64,000 nt of DNA from Luzula sylvatica (Eukaryota; Streptophyta; Magnoliopsida; Poales; Juncaceae): positions 44,415,552-44,479,551 of the forward strand of contig OX326956.1 in the NCBI GenBank assembly GCA_946800325.1. The letters are read 5' to 3'. The translations under genes and the position numbers were made by a program. Shown here piece after piece: positions 21,521 to 33,790 of this stretch (position 1 is its first letter; each line of letters starts with the position of its first letter). The notes under the pieces were generated by a model. The model saw only the letters and a program-made list of their open reading frames with translations. It did not search any database and was not told the DNA's origin.

Positions 21521-23066
21521 AGATGTTGGTTGTTATAGCGAAAACTGAACGAGACACGGTTCACCGAGCAGCGCCACTAATCGAAGTCGAGATCGTCGAG
21601 CGAGGAACGAATTTTCGAGTAGTTCATACAATGAATATACAAGTGATGAAGGAGAGATGGAAAAGGTACGGATTTTGAACTTTGCTTGTGATGAAGTTTG
21701 GAGTGAAGAAAAGATGATTTTTCTCACTCGAGTAGAAATGAACGCCCTACAATTATGCACTTGTAAGGGTAATGGGCGTACCCTCGAAGATTGTATTGAA
21801 GATGAGGTAGTTGATTATATCAATCCGTTGGCGTGAATGAAATTGTTGGAAAGGAAAAAGTGACATATGAGGTTGTTGGCGTGAATGTTGTTTGTGGTCG
21901 AGGGTTAACGTCATACATGTCTTCCGAGCAGAAATGATTCTTCTATAACATCTTTCTTATTAGTAACAATTCTCCAAACAAGATTATTTCGGTTAAGGTA
22001 GACCAATATTTTCAGATGGTGATGAATGCAACAAACATTGTTGTCATATACTTCAAGAAGATATCTATCTAAGCAGAGTACTATTATAACCATTTTTGCT
22101 TGCATTTTGAGCTTCCACATTTTGCTTTACTCTGCCGTTCGATATTTTGTTTTGCGCTTCCTCATAGCCGTCCGATATGGTCATTTGTGTGTTATACTCT
22201 TCGCAGTATTATACACATTTTTCATTCTCTTCTCTCATTCACCAAAACCGCACGACCATGAAAAACTCTAGCAGTTTGCCGCTCGCCATGACAGAGAAAA
22301 GAGCCGTAGTCTCTTCCTCTCCTCCGCCAAGTTTTTTGATGCTGCTGGCTGTAATCTTTGCTGCCACCGGAGAGACGAGAGCAAAACCTAGCCTTCACTT
22401 GGGCCACCGAGATGACAAAGAAGCTTCTAATCACATCGGTTTTCCCTGTCAGCCGTGGCTCTGACACTTCCAGAGAAATGAGACCGAAGCTACTCCAGGT
22501 ATGATTAGGTCTCTCCAATTTTTCGTTTCTTCTCTGATTTTTCCTCATTTTTCTTCGGTATTATTTTTGCTGCTGGCATTTGGTATTTTCTGTGGCTCAG
22601 CTTCAGTACTTTGCCTGTTGAATTTGTGGTTAGTTGTTTCGTTTAGATTTGGATTTGATCAATTTGATAATCAACTTGTAGTTAATTTTTTTGATTTGTG
22701 ATGTTTATTTGTCTGTTTTTTCCCTATTAGGCCGTCAGATTCAAGTTCTCCCCAAATCGACAAATCTCTGGCAGACGAAGCAAATACTAGATCTCGGAGA
22801 GAGCATGTGAACGAGTTCGAATGGTGGCGATTTCGAATCATGTTTCTCTCAATTGGTGATTTTTTGCTTTTTGATTCGGCTGCTATTAGTATCTAGGATT
22901 TGTACGATTTTCATGATGATTCTTTTTTTTGCCCGGCAAGAGCTAAAAATCGATTGTGGACAACAAAATATGCATGATGCTAGCTGATTTCGACGCATCC
23001 AGACAAGTCGCTGCCGCAGAGAGCCATACCCATATGAAGAATTTGACCTGTCAATGGGGTAGTTGG
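21521..23066. other. Non-retroelement segment, possible host gene 5' remnant
   Basis: No gag, pol, LTR or inverted-repeat signature is visible. On the plus strand 22255-22464 reads an open frame with a hydrophobic stretch after MTEKRAVVSSSPPPS (FLMLLAVIFAATG), like a short signal sequence. CCAG/GTATGA at 22498/22499 and a T-rich stretch ending CCTATTAG at 22730 look like a plant intron of about 232 bp. These signs suggest the promoter and first exons of a host gene, cut off by copia C. I do not recognise the protein. Confidence 0.3.
22499..22730 (+). other. Possible intron (GT-AG, T-rich)
   Basis: Donor AG/GTATGA and acceptor TTAG/GC frame a strongly T-rich stretch of plant intron length. 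It is only a pattern call, without protein support. Confidence 0.25.
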
Positions 23067-23474
23067 TGTTGGAATTTAATTTGGATCTATGAATTGCTGG
23101 GGAATAGTTGGAATTGGAATATAAATTGAAAAATAAGTGAACAATATCACGGAGACAACCAGGGGCAATTTCCCCTTTTTATTATTTCACGCACAAAGAA
23201 AGGGCAAATTTTTTTATTATTATCTCTCCTTGTTTTATTTCGTACAGTACATCCATTTAAATAGAATAGATAATTATCTTCAAGAGACACACCCTATCAA
23301 ACAGGCACCCTTATCTATCTAGTAGACACCTTTTTATTTTATAGACGTCCCCCCTTAATTTTAGACACATATTTTAGATACTTCTATTTTAAATCCACAC
23401 ATTTAACATAATTATCCTGCCCCAAATTATTAATAATATTATTATATAAAGTATTAAAGCATTAATTTTAATAC
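23067..23474 (-). repeat. 3' LTR of copia C (approximate ends)
   Basis: On the reverse strand a purine tract AAGGGGGAGT (about 23475-23484) is followed by TATTAAAATTAATGC, the LTR start with TG apparently changed to TA. The other end is placed at TTCCAACA. Only one LTR of C is present, so the ends cannot be cross-checked. Confidence 0.6.
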
Positions 23475-24127
23475 TCCCCCTTAATGCTTTTACTCGTCAT
23501 TCGCATAATTTCTCAAAAGCGAATGAATTTCTCGCTTGGAAGCGCCTTAGTGAATATATCCGCCAATTGATCGTCAGATTTGGCATGCTTGACAACGAGT
23601 TCGTCATCTCCATACACGTCTCGAATAAAGTGATGTTGTAGCTTGATATGCTTTGTTCGACTATGTAATACGGAATTTCTTGACATAGCTATCGCGGATT
23701 GATTATCGTAAAAGAGAACCGTTGCGATTTCTTGTTTCTCCCACCATGCTTCTAACACTTTTCTCAACCATTTGATTTGTCTCGCGGCTTCATTTGCCGA
23801 CACGTCTTCCGCCTCCGCCGTTGAAAGCGTAAATCGTTCTTGCTTCTTTGAGGCCCACGAAATATACCCGATCCGAGGGTAAATGCGTAACCGAATGTGC
23901 TTCGAATGTCATCCACACTACCGGCCCAATCGCTATCACAAAATCCAACCAATTCTATTTTCGCTTTATCATTCTTCTCATACATAAGTCCAAAATCTTT
24001 GGTACCTTGTATATATCGCAATAATCTCTTCTCTACTCCAAAATGTAATTTGCTCGGATTATTCATGAATCGAGATAACAAATCCGCTCCATACATAATG
24101 TCGGGTCTTGTAACGGCAAGGTATAAT

Positions 24128-24131
<4 letters not shown>
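23475..24131 (-). pseudogene. Copia C RT C-terminus and RNase H
   Basis: The reverse strand runs [30 protein letters not shown], the [11 protein letters not shown] segment, then VLFYDNQSAIAMS, HSRTKHIKLQHHFIRD and DQLADIFTKALP. This is the end of RT and a near complete RNase H. A frameshift lies near 23860. At 24131 the reading stops at the CT run of element F; C resumes at 40724 with integrase, and the RT catalytic part is missing. Confidence 0.87.

Positions 24132-24176
<45 letters not shown>
24131..24176 (+). repeat. (CT)23 microsatellite at the broken 5' end of F
   Basis: The 5' LTR of F starts abruptly inside this run. The complete 3' LTR has the same run at 40147-40214, preceded by about 430 bp of U3 that are missing here. 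Copia C sequence joins directly. Confidence 0.93.
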
Positions 24177-24179
<3 letters not shown>

Positions 24180-24694
24180 TGGTTCATTCTAGATCTGAAA
24201 AAAAGGAAAAACTTGTGAGACCAGTTGAGAAAAACTCCATTAGAGAGATTGAAAATTTGAGCAAGTTTGTGAAAATTTTAGGGGAATTTGCCACAACCGA
24301 AAGACGCGAGCTCGAGGTGGATACGAGTAGAGAAATCTCACGTGAGATTTTCTGGTGTGATCAATCGAGAGCAAAGTCGAGCAAGATCGGAGACGAACCG
24401 GAGAAATTCCGGTTGTATACGACAAAAGGAGTTTCGAGCAAGGTGTTGAATCGCACGAGCGTGGGACGTGCGTGTTACCGGGATCGAAGCGAGCAAAGCA
24501 ATTACGTAATCAACCCGTCTTCGTGATCAATTTCACGCGGTATGATTCTCTATGAATTAAGAGTTAATTTCATAGGTAGTTGCACATAGTTTAGGATTTT
24601 TACGATTGAGTCGTCGACGTTGTCCTCAGGATCGGGTCGGACCGGGCCTCACAATCCGCTACGCGGGGCTCGGTAGTGACGTCGATACCCAACA
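24131..24694 (+). repeat. 5' LTR of F, lacking U3
   Basis: It corresponds to 40147-40723 of the 3' LTR and ends GATACCCAACA before the primer binding site. Without U3 it has no promoter of its own. Confidence 0.88.
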
Positions 24695-24695
24695 G

Positions 24696-24707
24696 TGGTA
24701 TCAGAGC
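24696..24707 (+). other. Primer binding site of F
   Basis: TGGTATCAGAGC is a perfect tRNA-Met complement, one base after the LTR end. Confidence 0.92.
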
Positions 24708-24886
24708 GATCGTCACGATTCGATCGTCGAATCGATTTCGAATAAGAGTTACTCGAAATTTTCATGTAGAATTTTAGGATATAATCATATAGTTATAAAA
24801 TTTGGACCATAGAAAAACTTACTAGTATTTGATCATGAGATGATCAAAAGAATCTAGAAGTGCTCATGAAAAGTTCATGATTAATC

Positions 24887-25425
24887 GTTACACTGGTCTG
24901 GTGCGTCATGACGGACCATATGATTCGTCGTGACGCACATGGGGTATTGAGAATTCCAAAAGTTGGAACTGAACCGTTACACTGGTCCGTCATGACGCAC
25001 AAAAGTTGTGCATCATGACGCAATGTGTAAATTGGTACCGCCATGACTGACCAGTTGGTGCGTCATGACGGATGAAGCCCAAAAAAATTTTGTGAGTCTG
25101 TACAAAATTGTTTTGTACAGTCCGTCATGACGCACATGCTGGCGTCGTGACTGGACCAGTACAGTCAGTCATGACGCTATAACCAAGCGTCATGAAGGAG
25201 GAACCTGAAAAGTTTCTGGATTGGACAACAAAATAGTTTTGTATAGTCCGTCATGACGTACCGGCTGGCGTATGCACCGGCTGGCGTCATGACGGACATG
25301 TGAAGTCCGTCATGACGCACGTTTTGGTGCGTCATGACGGAAGTCAAGGAAGATCCAATTTGGAAAGGAATAATGGTACAATCCATCATGACGGAACAAA
25401 CCAACCGTCATGACGGACCATGTAA
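24887..25425. promoter_or_regulatory. CGTCATGACG palindrome cluster in the F leader
   Basis: I count nine exact CGTCATGACG copies and several one-base variants (CGTCGTGACG, CATCATGACG) in about 540 bp of untranslated leader. Most extend to TCCGTCATGACGGA or TGCGTCATGACGCA; mixed flanks also occur. Each is two TGACG cores head to head. TGACG is the core recognised by TGA-type bZIP factors in as-1 elements, so factor binding is possible, but nothing here proves it. Confidence 0.6.
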
Positions 25426-26087
25426 ATTTTTCTGATTTTGTTTATTTTGGTTCTAATCATCAATAATTATGTTCATATCATCATGATAAACTTGCTCATA
25501 GATGTTATTAGATTATATCAAATAAATCTCTACATAATATTTAAGTCATAAAATGCCTTCCATGTTCACAACCTCCGAGGTTGGTCTTACACTTTGCTTG
25601 GTTTCAGGCCAAAGTCGGGCGTGTAGTGTTGTATGTATCAACGTGAGAGGCATGCTTTAATTGGAGACAAACACGGGTTCATGCCAAAGTCGGGCGCGTT
25701 TGTAGTTCAATTGAACGATACGTGAGCATGGTTGTGACTTAACCGTCCAAGCCAATCCGATTGGGGTTCGGGGCATAGTTAGGATGCACAAACGGAATTT
25801 GGATCATATATGATATGGTTCGATACCGAAATCCTATAAATGGTCAAGAGTCACATCGGATGTGATTGGATTTATCCTACCTAAATAGTGAGATCCCATT
25901 TGTCGGCCAAAGTCACTTGTGGGAGGATCACGAAATATGGGTCTTCAGAAGTTATTGGATTTAGAATCCCGAATCAATATTAGGGTTATTGATTTACTGA
26001 AAGTAACATATTTCATATCATCATATAAGCATATAGAATAAGTTTGTATTAATCTCATTATAAAGTATTTTTTTCGTTGTAGCAATC
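25426..26087 (+). other. Rest of the F leader, non-coding
   Basis: It matches the family-A leaders (for example 54360-54930) and has no long frame. GGTTCATGCCAAAGTCGGGC-type text recurs twice with variation near 25610 and 25675, a short local repeat. The gag start codon follows at 26088. Confidence 0.6.
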
Positions 26088-27131
26088 ATGACTTCAAGCA
26101 ACACCAACTCCATGTCGATTAGATCGGTCTGGGAAAGGGAGAAGCTAGTCGGCAAGAACTATCTTGACTGGCACCGTAACCTAAGAATTGTTCTTAGGCA
26201 AGAGCGCAAGAGTCACGTGTTGGACACAAAGATGGTGACTCCTGATGAAAAGGTTTCGACAAAGAAAAAGTGGCATAGGACAAACTTAAGAAGGAGTCAA
26301 ATGATGTGACCGGTTAGCACTCACGTGTTAAAGGTTCAAGCGTTGATTGATCGTCTCGAGGAATTGGGAGAAAAGGTATCACCAATAATGCAACAAGATT
26401 TGATATTTTGTGCATTGCCACTGATTTTCTCGACTTTCGTGATGAACTATCACATGCATTTGATGAACAAGACGATTCTCGAGCTCCATGGGATGCTCAA
26501 GAACTTTGAGTCGGAGATGCTTAAGGCATCGGGGAAACCCAAAGCAAGAGTTTCTAGGGATGTCCTCGTGATTCAAGGTGGATTCGTAAGATCAAACAAA
26601 AGTCCAAGTGCGGGCAAGTCGTTGTCCAAACCGAAGACTAAAGGAAATGAGAAATCCAAGGATGTCACCTGCTTCCATTGCAAAAAGAGTGGGCATCGGA
26701 AGAAAAATTGCAAGATTTACCTCGAGGAGGTGAAGAAAAGCAAGGGGAAGGCTTTGGAAGCCGGAACCGCATGTATGACTATTATAGATGTTAACGTTTC
26801 AATTTTGGACAATTGGGTATTAGATACCGGTTGTGGAACTCATATTTGTAGAAATATGCAGGTTTTTCAAAATAGAAGGAAGTTAGCACGAGGTGAAGTG
26901 GATCTTCGAGCTGGGAATGGAGCAAAAGTTGTTGCGTTGGCCGTCGGAGATGTTTATCTTACTTTACCGAATGGATTTATTTTAAAAATAAATAATTGTT
27001 TTTTTGTTCCAAGTTTGTGTAAGAACATTATTAGTGTATCTAGACTTGCTAATGATGGTTATGAATTTATTATTAAGATTGATGAATTTTCTATTGTAAG
27101 AATTATTTATTCTATGGAAATGTTCTATTAG
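26088..27131 (+). pseudogene. F gag and protease
   Basis: The start is MTSSNTNSMSIRSVWERE, with the YLDWHRNLRIVLRQE capsid motif. A frameshift near 26310 leads to the frame 26325-27131. This carries the rest of the capsid (ALPLIFSTFVMNYHMH), a perfect CCHC knuckle CFHCKKSGHRKKNC (about 26660-26705), and the protease site NWVLDTGCGTHICRN with DTG as catalytic triad. NIISVSRLANDGYEF follows. The family-A remnants align with this region, with large gaps in gag and protease. Confidence 0.88.
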
Positions 27132-27154
27132 AAAATGGTCTTTACGTTTTAGAC

Positions 27155-27960
27155 ATGAATTACACAAATGATAAATCAATCTATAATATAAATACAAATC
27201 GGATTAAACCTAAAGTTGATAGTAAAACTTACTTTTGGCATTGTCGACTTGGTCATATAAACGAAAAACGCATCTCAAAACTCCATAAGGATGGACTTTT
27301 GGACTCATTTGAATTTGATTCATATGGGCAATGCGAATCTAGTTTACTTGGCAAAATGACAAAAGCTCCATTCTCCAAGGTTGGAGAAAAGGTCCAAGGA
27401 ACTATTGGAACTTATAAATTCGGATGTATGTGGTCCAATGAGTACTGAGGCAAGAGGAGGTTATAAATACTTCATAACGTTTACGGATGATTTAAGTAGA
27501 TATGGGTATATTTACTTAATGCGTAACAAATTTGAATATTTTGAAAAGTTCAAAGAATTTCAGAATGTGGTTCAAAATCAACTTGGAAAAACAATCAAAG
27601 CACTTCGATCATATCGAGGAGGCGAGTATTTGAGCTAAGGAGGAATCGGACCTTATTAAATATGGTTCGATCGATGATGAGTCAAACTAGTCTTCCAAAA
27701 TTGTTTTGAAATATGCCCTTGAGACAACGGCTTTTCTAATAAACCGTGTACCTCTTAAATCCGTGCAAAAGACTCCATATGAGATATGGACCGGACAACC
27801 TCCGGTGTTATCTTTTATCAGAATTTGGAGATGCGATGTTTACGTCCTGAAAATATTTTTCGGATAAACTCGAACCCAAATCTGAAAATCCTAAGGAAAC
27901 TAAAGAATATTATTTCTACAATCCCGAGGAAAACAAGGTTTTCATAGCTCGAAGAGGTAT
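27155..27960 (+). pseudogene. F integrase
   Basis: The GAG-pre-integrase motif FWHCRLGHINEKRISKLHK is followed by a frame change and the core motifs LINSDVCGPMSTEARGGYKY, FTDDLSRYGYIYLM and KALRSYRGGEYLS. The second catalytic aspartate (normally RSDRGGEY) is Y here, so the enzyme would be dead even without the frameshifts. The C-terminal half (27640-27960) is broken, and the catalytic glutamate region appears deleted. Confidence 0.83.
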
Positions 27961-27964
27961 CTTC

Positions 27965-28781
27965 TTGGAGGAGGACTTTATATCTCAACGAACTAGTGGG
28001 AGTAAGATTGATCTCGAAGAGGTTCGAGATCCTGAAATAAACATTGAACCGGATGATGTTGACCCGAATCCGTCAATAGTTGAGGATGTCGAGCCAATAG
28101 CACAAGGTGCTCCTAGTAAATCTAGTAGGACCCGGCTGGAACCAGTACGATATGGATTTATCGTGACTGATGAAGGTAACGTCGAACTCATAGATGATGA
28201 GCTGACAACCTACAAAGATGTTATGTCGAGTGAAGATTCTGACAAATGGCATGATGCCATGAAGTCCGAGATCAAATCCATGTATGATAATCAAATTTGG
28301 AACTTGATTGATCCACCACCCTCGGTTAAACCCGTCGGGTGTAAATGGGATTTCAAGAAGAAAACCTAAATGGATGGGAAAGTGCATACTTAAAAAGCAC
28401 GGCTAGTTGCGAAAAGTTTCGAGCAAATTCATGGTGTAGACTATGATGAAATGTTTTCGCCGGTATCCATTCTTAAGTCTATAAGGATTATCCTTGCCAT
28501 AGCTGCATATTATGACTATGAGATATGAAAAATGGATGTTAAAACCGTTTTCCTTAACGTAAACTTTTCGGAGGATGTGTAAATGACACAATCCGAAGGT
28601 TTTATCGATCCAAAGAATCCTAAGAAAGTATGCAAGCTTCAAAGGTCCATTTATGGATTAAAACAAGCTTCTCGGAGTTGGAATGTTCGTTTTGATGAAG
28701 TCATAAGCGAGTAAGATTTTATCAAGAACGAAGAAAAACCTTGTGTATATAAGAAGGTTAGTGGGAGCCACTTAGTGGTTC
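27965..28781 (+). pseudogene. F linker and N-terminal half of RT
   Basis: The frame 27965-28369 gives the linker (TRLEPVRYGFIVTDEG) and RT start (DKWHDAMKSEIKSMYDNQIW, VGCKWDFKKKT). The following 400 bp still show RT codons (a degraded AFLNG box, then GLKQASRSWN-like text near 28650) in changing frames. The element A3 begins at 28782, and RT resumes at 37662 with YVDD. Confidence 0.83.
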
Positions 28782-29791
28782 TGAAGTAAATACAGTTTTG
28801 GATCAACGCTAAAATGGTACGTAGAAGGACAAACGAACTTACGCGTTCGTGGGCATAAGAAACAATTTTAGTAAAACTGCATAACTTTTTGATAATGACT
28901 CCAATTTGAATGGTTCAAATTGGGTTGGATAGATAATTAGATTATCTAGAACTTTCATGAAGAAATATATTTAATTTGAGTGAAATATCAGTGTCGTTTT
29001 AATGGAATACCGAAAGGGTGAGACAATTTGACATACAGTTAGTAAAACCGTTATGACTTTCGCATTCGAACTCCAATTGGACTGGGCCAAATTGGGTTGG
29101 AAAGATGATAAGATTATCTACAACTTTCGTGAAGGTTTGAAGTCGGTTGGAACTATTTAACAATTTTGTTTCAACAGAATAATGAAAGGGTGTATGCAGT
29201 TTTCGGTTTGAAAAGGTGTATAGTAGATATACATACATTTTGGCCCATCCTTATCCTATGTAGTTTATATAGGATTGTCTCTCTGATCTATGTAATCAAT
29301 TGAAGTCTAATTCAGTTCAGAAATTAGAGAGACTCTTATCAAGGTATTGAAAGAGTGTGAAGAGTAAGAGAGAAAGAGAAAAGAGGACAAAAGAGTTTTC
29401 TCCGTCTAGAAAATCGAAATCAATCATGCAAGTTCGCCGGTGCACCGTCTAGCCAAGTGCATCCGCGATCGAGGTGCTACGACTCACGGTGGATACGAGT
29501 AGAGGAGTTCGCACTATGTGGCTCTTAGTTGTGATCAAACCGGAGGCGTTAATGGAGTCCAAACGGTGGGAGACGTGTGGTATGGGACGCACGGGCTAGT
29601 CACCGACGTGACACCGGAGAGGAAGAAGGATGCGAGCGATCAACCCGTCGTGTGTGATCAATTTCACGCAGGTAATCGTCTATCCTACTTTGCATCGTAC
29701 TCTCCAAGTCGAGGCGTGATCTCGGGATTTGGGAACCGGACCGGGCCTTCATATCCGCTGCGCCGGCCGGGGGACGGGATAATTCCAAACA
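28782..29791 (+). repeat. 5' LTR of A3
   Basis: It begins TGAAGTAAATACAG and ends CCAAACA before the primer binding site TGGTATCAGAGC at 29793-29804. It differs visibly at many sites from its partner at 36652-37661, so this insertion is not recent. Confidence 0.92.
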
Positions 29792-29792
29792 G

Positions 29793-29804
29793 TGGTATCA
29801 GAGC
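29793..29804 (+). other. Primer binding site of A3
   Basis: TGGTATCAGAGC is a perfect match to the tRNA-Met complement. Confidence 0.92.
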
Positions 29805-32643
29805 AAGCGCTGAGATTCGAGGGTCGAATCATAGTCGTATATTCGATATACGCACGGGTTATCAAAGTTCGTACCCGTTTGTTTGATGCTAGATATTTAG
29901 AACGTCAATTTCGTTAAAATCACAATTGGAATTCACTAGAGATCAATCAAAAGATGATTGAGAGTATCTAGGAATGATGGTGAAAAAATTTCATGATTTA
30001 TCGTTTTGGAAACGAGCGAAAACAGAAGAAACGGCGAAATCTGCAGAAAATCAGCTTTTCTGTGGCCCCGGGGGCAGTTTTTGACGCCCCGGGAAGGCTT
30101 TTCTCACGCCCCGTGGGGTAGTCCGCCACAATGGACCTCCCAGCGTCATGACGGATCCGGGGGTGCGGGGGTGCGTTGGGGGGCTGTGTGGGGAAGCAAT
30201 TTCTCGCCCCGAACGTTACAACGGATGGTCCAGCGTTACAACGGACCCCCCTCTGGATGCTATTTTTTTTGTTTTTGCGATAACTTTTGCTACGAAGTTC
30301 GAAATTTTGAGTTCTTTATATCGATAAAATCGGTATCATTCATACTTGCATATAAACTGATTATTAAATCTTAATGATCAATAAACTCTTGTGATATTGA
30401 TATAATTAGATTATGTCAAAATTCAACATGCATTGGCATGATCCCTCATAATACTTAAGTCGTGGAAATGCCTTCCATGTCCACAACCACCGAGTTTGGT
30501 GTTACGTTTCACGTGGATTCAGGCTAAAATCGGGCACGTGATATTGTAACTATCGAAAGGGTGGCAAGCGTTAAAAAAGGACTTGTGAGGACCAGGCTAA
30601 AATCGACTCACTAGTAGTTTATTTGAACGATACGTTTGATATGGTTGTGACTTCACCGTCCAGGCCAATCGGATTGCAGTTCAGGGCATCGATAAAATGC
30701 ACACACATAACTGGGATTGTATATGATACGATCCATCACCGAAATTCTATAAAGGTTCAAGAGTCGTATTGGATACGATTGGATATTCATCCTACCTAAA
30801 TAACGGGATCCCACTCGATAGGCTAAAGTCACTTGTGGGAGGAACGGAAATATGGGTCTTGAGTGTTATGGACTTGGAGTCCCGTATCGGTATGAGGGTT
30901 ACCGATTCGATAAAATGACACTTTCATATAATCATCATATAAGCATATAGATTAAGTACGCATGGCTAGGAGCTTAATCTTCATCATCCGTTTAGAATTA
31001 TGTTTTCTAGCAACAGCAAATATATCGATGAGATCGATATGATAGATGGCTTTTGGGCCGGAATTACCGTAATTAACCTTGGTAGTCAAAGAATAGTTCT
31101 TAGACTTAAAGGAACGTGTTGGACACATAATGGTAGATTCAGGGCTCGAGGCTTTGACTTTAGAGAAAGCCCGGTTCGATAAACTTTAAGAAAAAATCGA
31201 ACGATTTTACGTGCCTTGTGGTGGCATGTATAGACACAAATTTTTCAAAATTGTTTTGAGAATTCGGGTGTATATGAAAGTAAAACACAACGCTCAAGAA
31301 ATAGTTTCAAGAGCTAGAGCGCGTTGAATGGTTCAATGCGGCTCAAAGAGTGGGTTAATTTTGAGATGTCTTATGGGTCTTTGATTAACACTCGTGTGTT
31401 GATGGTAGGAGATTTGATCTTCGTGACCGAATATCATATGCATTCGATAGATAAGTCGATCCCGGAGTTGCATGGGATGCGATGTAAATTTGAATAGGAG
31501 ATGCTTGGAGTATCCGTGGAATCCAAAGCATAGAGAAGCGTGGATGTCCTTGTAATTCAAAGGCGGGATCTAAAGAAATAAATGTCTAAGGGTATTTTTG
31601 GAAAATGTTTTCCAAACAGAAAGTTCGGACAAGGAGTTGTCCAAACTAATGACTCAAAGAACGGTGAAATCCGAGGAGGATTAAACCTAGAAGTTGATTG
31701 CTTCTTTTGGCGTTGCCGTCTTGGCCATATAAACGAGATATGTGTATCTAGATTCCATACGATGGATTGCTAGAATCATTCGAATTAGATTCGGTTGATT
31801 AATGCGATACTTATTTATTAGGCAAGACGACAAAGGGCGTCATTCTCCAAAGGTTGGCGAAAGATCCAACGAACTATTGGAAATTACATTAAGATGTAAA
31901 AGATCCGATAAATTCCGAGGCAAGAGGAGGCTATCGGTATTTTGTTACGTTTATGGACGGTTAAAGTAGATACGGTAATATATGTTTAATGCGTGCCGAA
32001 GCGGAGACTTTTGAAAGGTTCAAAGAGTTTCAAAAACAAAATACAAAATCGACATAGCAAGAAAATCAAAGCCCTTTGATAGGATCGAGGAGGCGAGTAT
32101 TTGAGCAACGCACTTCGATAGGATCGAAGAGGCGATATTTGAATATAAGTATTGATGATCATTTATGATTGTGGAATCGTTTCACGATTATCTTCATTTC
32201 GAAATATTGAGATGTATTCGAAAAGAGGAAATGAACGCATGTAAGACATGGTTCGATAAATGATAAGTCAAACAGATCTCCCAAAAATGTTTTAGGATAC
32301 GCCCTTGAGACAGTGGCACTAATGAATGGTTCATATAAGATATGGACCATAAACCTTTTAATCGGTACAAAAGACGCCATATGAGATTTGAGGATGTGAG
32401 TATATTTCGAAATTTATTTCGGTTAAACTCAATCCCAAATCTGAAAATTGTTCGTTTATCACAGCGTATTAGTTCTAACGTCCCGACGAAAATGAGATTT
32501 TCGTGACTCGAAGAGATGCCTTCTTGGAGGAGGACATAATGCGCACAAGTTTGGAACTTGATGCCATTTATCTCTACGCGGGCTAGTGGGAGTAGAATAA
32601 ATCTCGAAAGAGTTCGAGATCTGAAAATGAACATTGTGCCGAT

Positions 32644-32648
32644 GAAAG
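32644..32648. other. Target site duplication of nested solo LTR (GAAAG)
   Basis: GAAAG at 32644-32648 recurs at 33791-33795. The reading of A3 internal DNA (CCGATGAAAG, then TTGACACGAC) continues across it as in A5 near 56640. Confidence 0.92.
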
Positions 32649-33790
32649 TGAAGGAAATACATTTTTGGATGAACAGTAAAATGGTACACATAAGGATAAG
32701 CGAACGCACGCGTTCGTGGGTATAAATAATGTGTATATTAGATGCACATATGTATATTGGATATACATAGTTAAATTGATAAGAAACGGTTTTATTAAGA
32801 AAACCAGAAAATCAGTTTAAACAGTTTTAGTAAAACTGACATAACTTTCGGATAACGACTCCAATTTGAATGGTTAAAATTGGGTTCAATAGATAATAAG
32901 ATTATCTAGAACTTTCACGTAGAAATATATTTCATTTTAGCGATGTATCAGTGTCATTTTAATGGAATACCGAAAGGGTGCGACAATTTGACATACAATT
33001 AGTAAAACCGTCATAACTTTCGCATCCGAACTCTAATTGGGATGGACCAAAGTGGGTTGGAAAGATAATAAGATTATCTACAAATTTCGTGAAGGTTTTA
33101 AGTCGGTTGGAACGATTTAACAATTTCGTTTCAACATAATACTGAAAGGATGTGTGCAGTTTTCTGTGTGAAAAGGTGTATAATAGTTATACATACTTTT
33201 TGGCCCATCCTTATCCTATGTAGTATATATAGGATGTTTCTCTCTCCTCCATTCGGATAAGTTAATTGATGTCTAATTCAGTCCAGAAATTAGAGAGACT
33301 CTTATCACGTGTTGAAAGAGTGCGAAGAGAAAGAGAGAAAGAGAAAAGGTGTTTTCTCAGTTTAGAGAATCAAACGCAATCATGCAAGTTCGCCGGTGCA
33401 TCGTCTAGGCAGGTGCATCCGCGACCGAGGTGCTACGACTCACGGTGGATACGGGAAGAGGAGCGACACTTGTGGCTCTTCGTTGTGATCAAACCGAAGG
33501 AGCAAAATGATGTGGAAGCGTGTGGGCATGGGACGCACGAAGACAACCGGAGTCATGTCAAGACGGTGGGAGACGTGTGGTATGGGACGCATGGACTAGT
33601 CACCAACGTGACACCGAAGAAGAGAAGGATGCGAGCGATCAACCCGTCGTGCGGGATCAATTTCACGCTGGTAATCGTCTGTCCTACTTTGCATCGTACC
33701 CTCGATATCGAAGCGTGATCTCGGGATTTGGGAACCGGACCGGGCCTTCATATCCGCTGTACGGGCCCGGGGTCGGATCGATTCCCATCA
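32649..33790 (+). repeat. Solo LTR of family A nested in A3
   Basis: It begins TGAAGGAAATACATTTTTGG and ends GATTCCCATCA, and is 1142 bp long. It lies between perfect GAAAG duplications and has no internal DNA. It carries the usual TATA region near 33220 and R/U5 text. Confidence 0.92.

Noticed and set aside
21533..21760. Reverse-strand 75-codon frame next to the E LTR
   Set aside because: No recognisable domain, and the low-complexity S/L-rich content is typical of chance frames.
24887..25425. Regularly repeated palindromes considered as a CRISPR array or tandem satellite
   Set aside because: Spacing is irregular, units are short, and the setting is a plant LTR element leader. No cas-like gene exists nearby.
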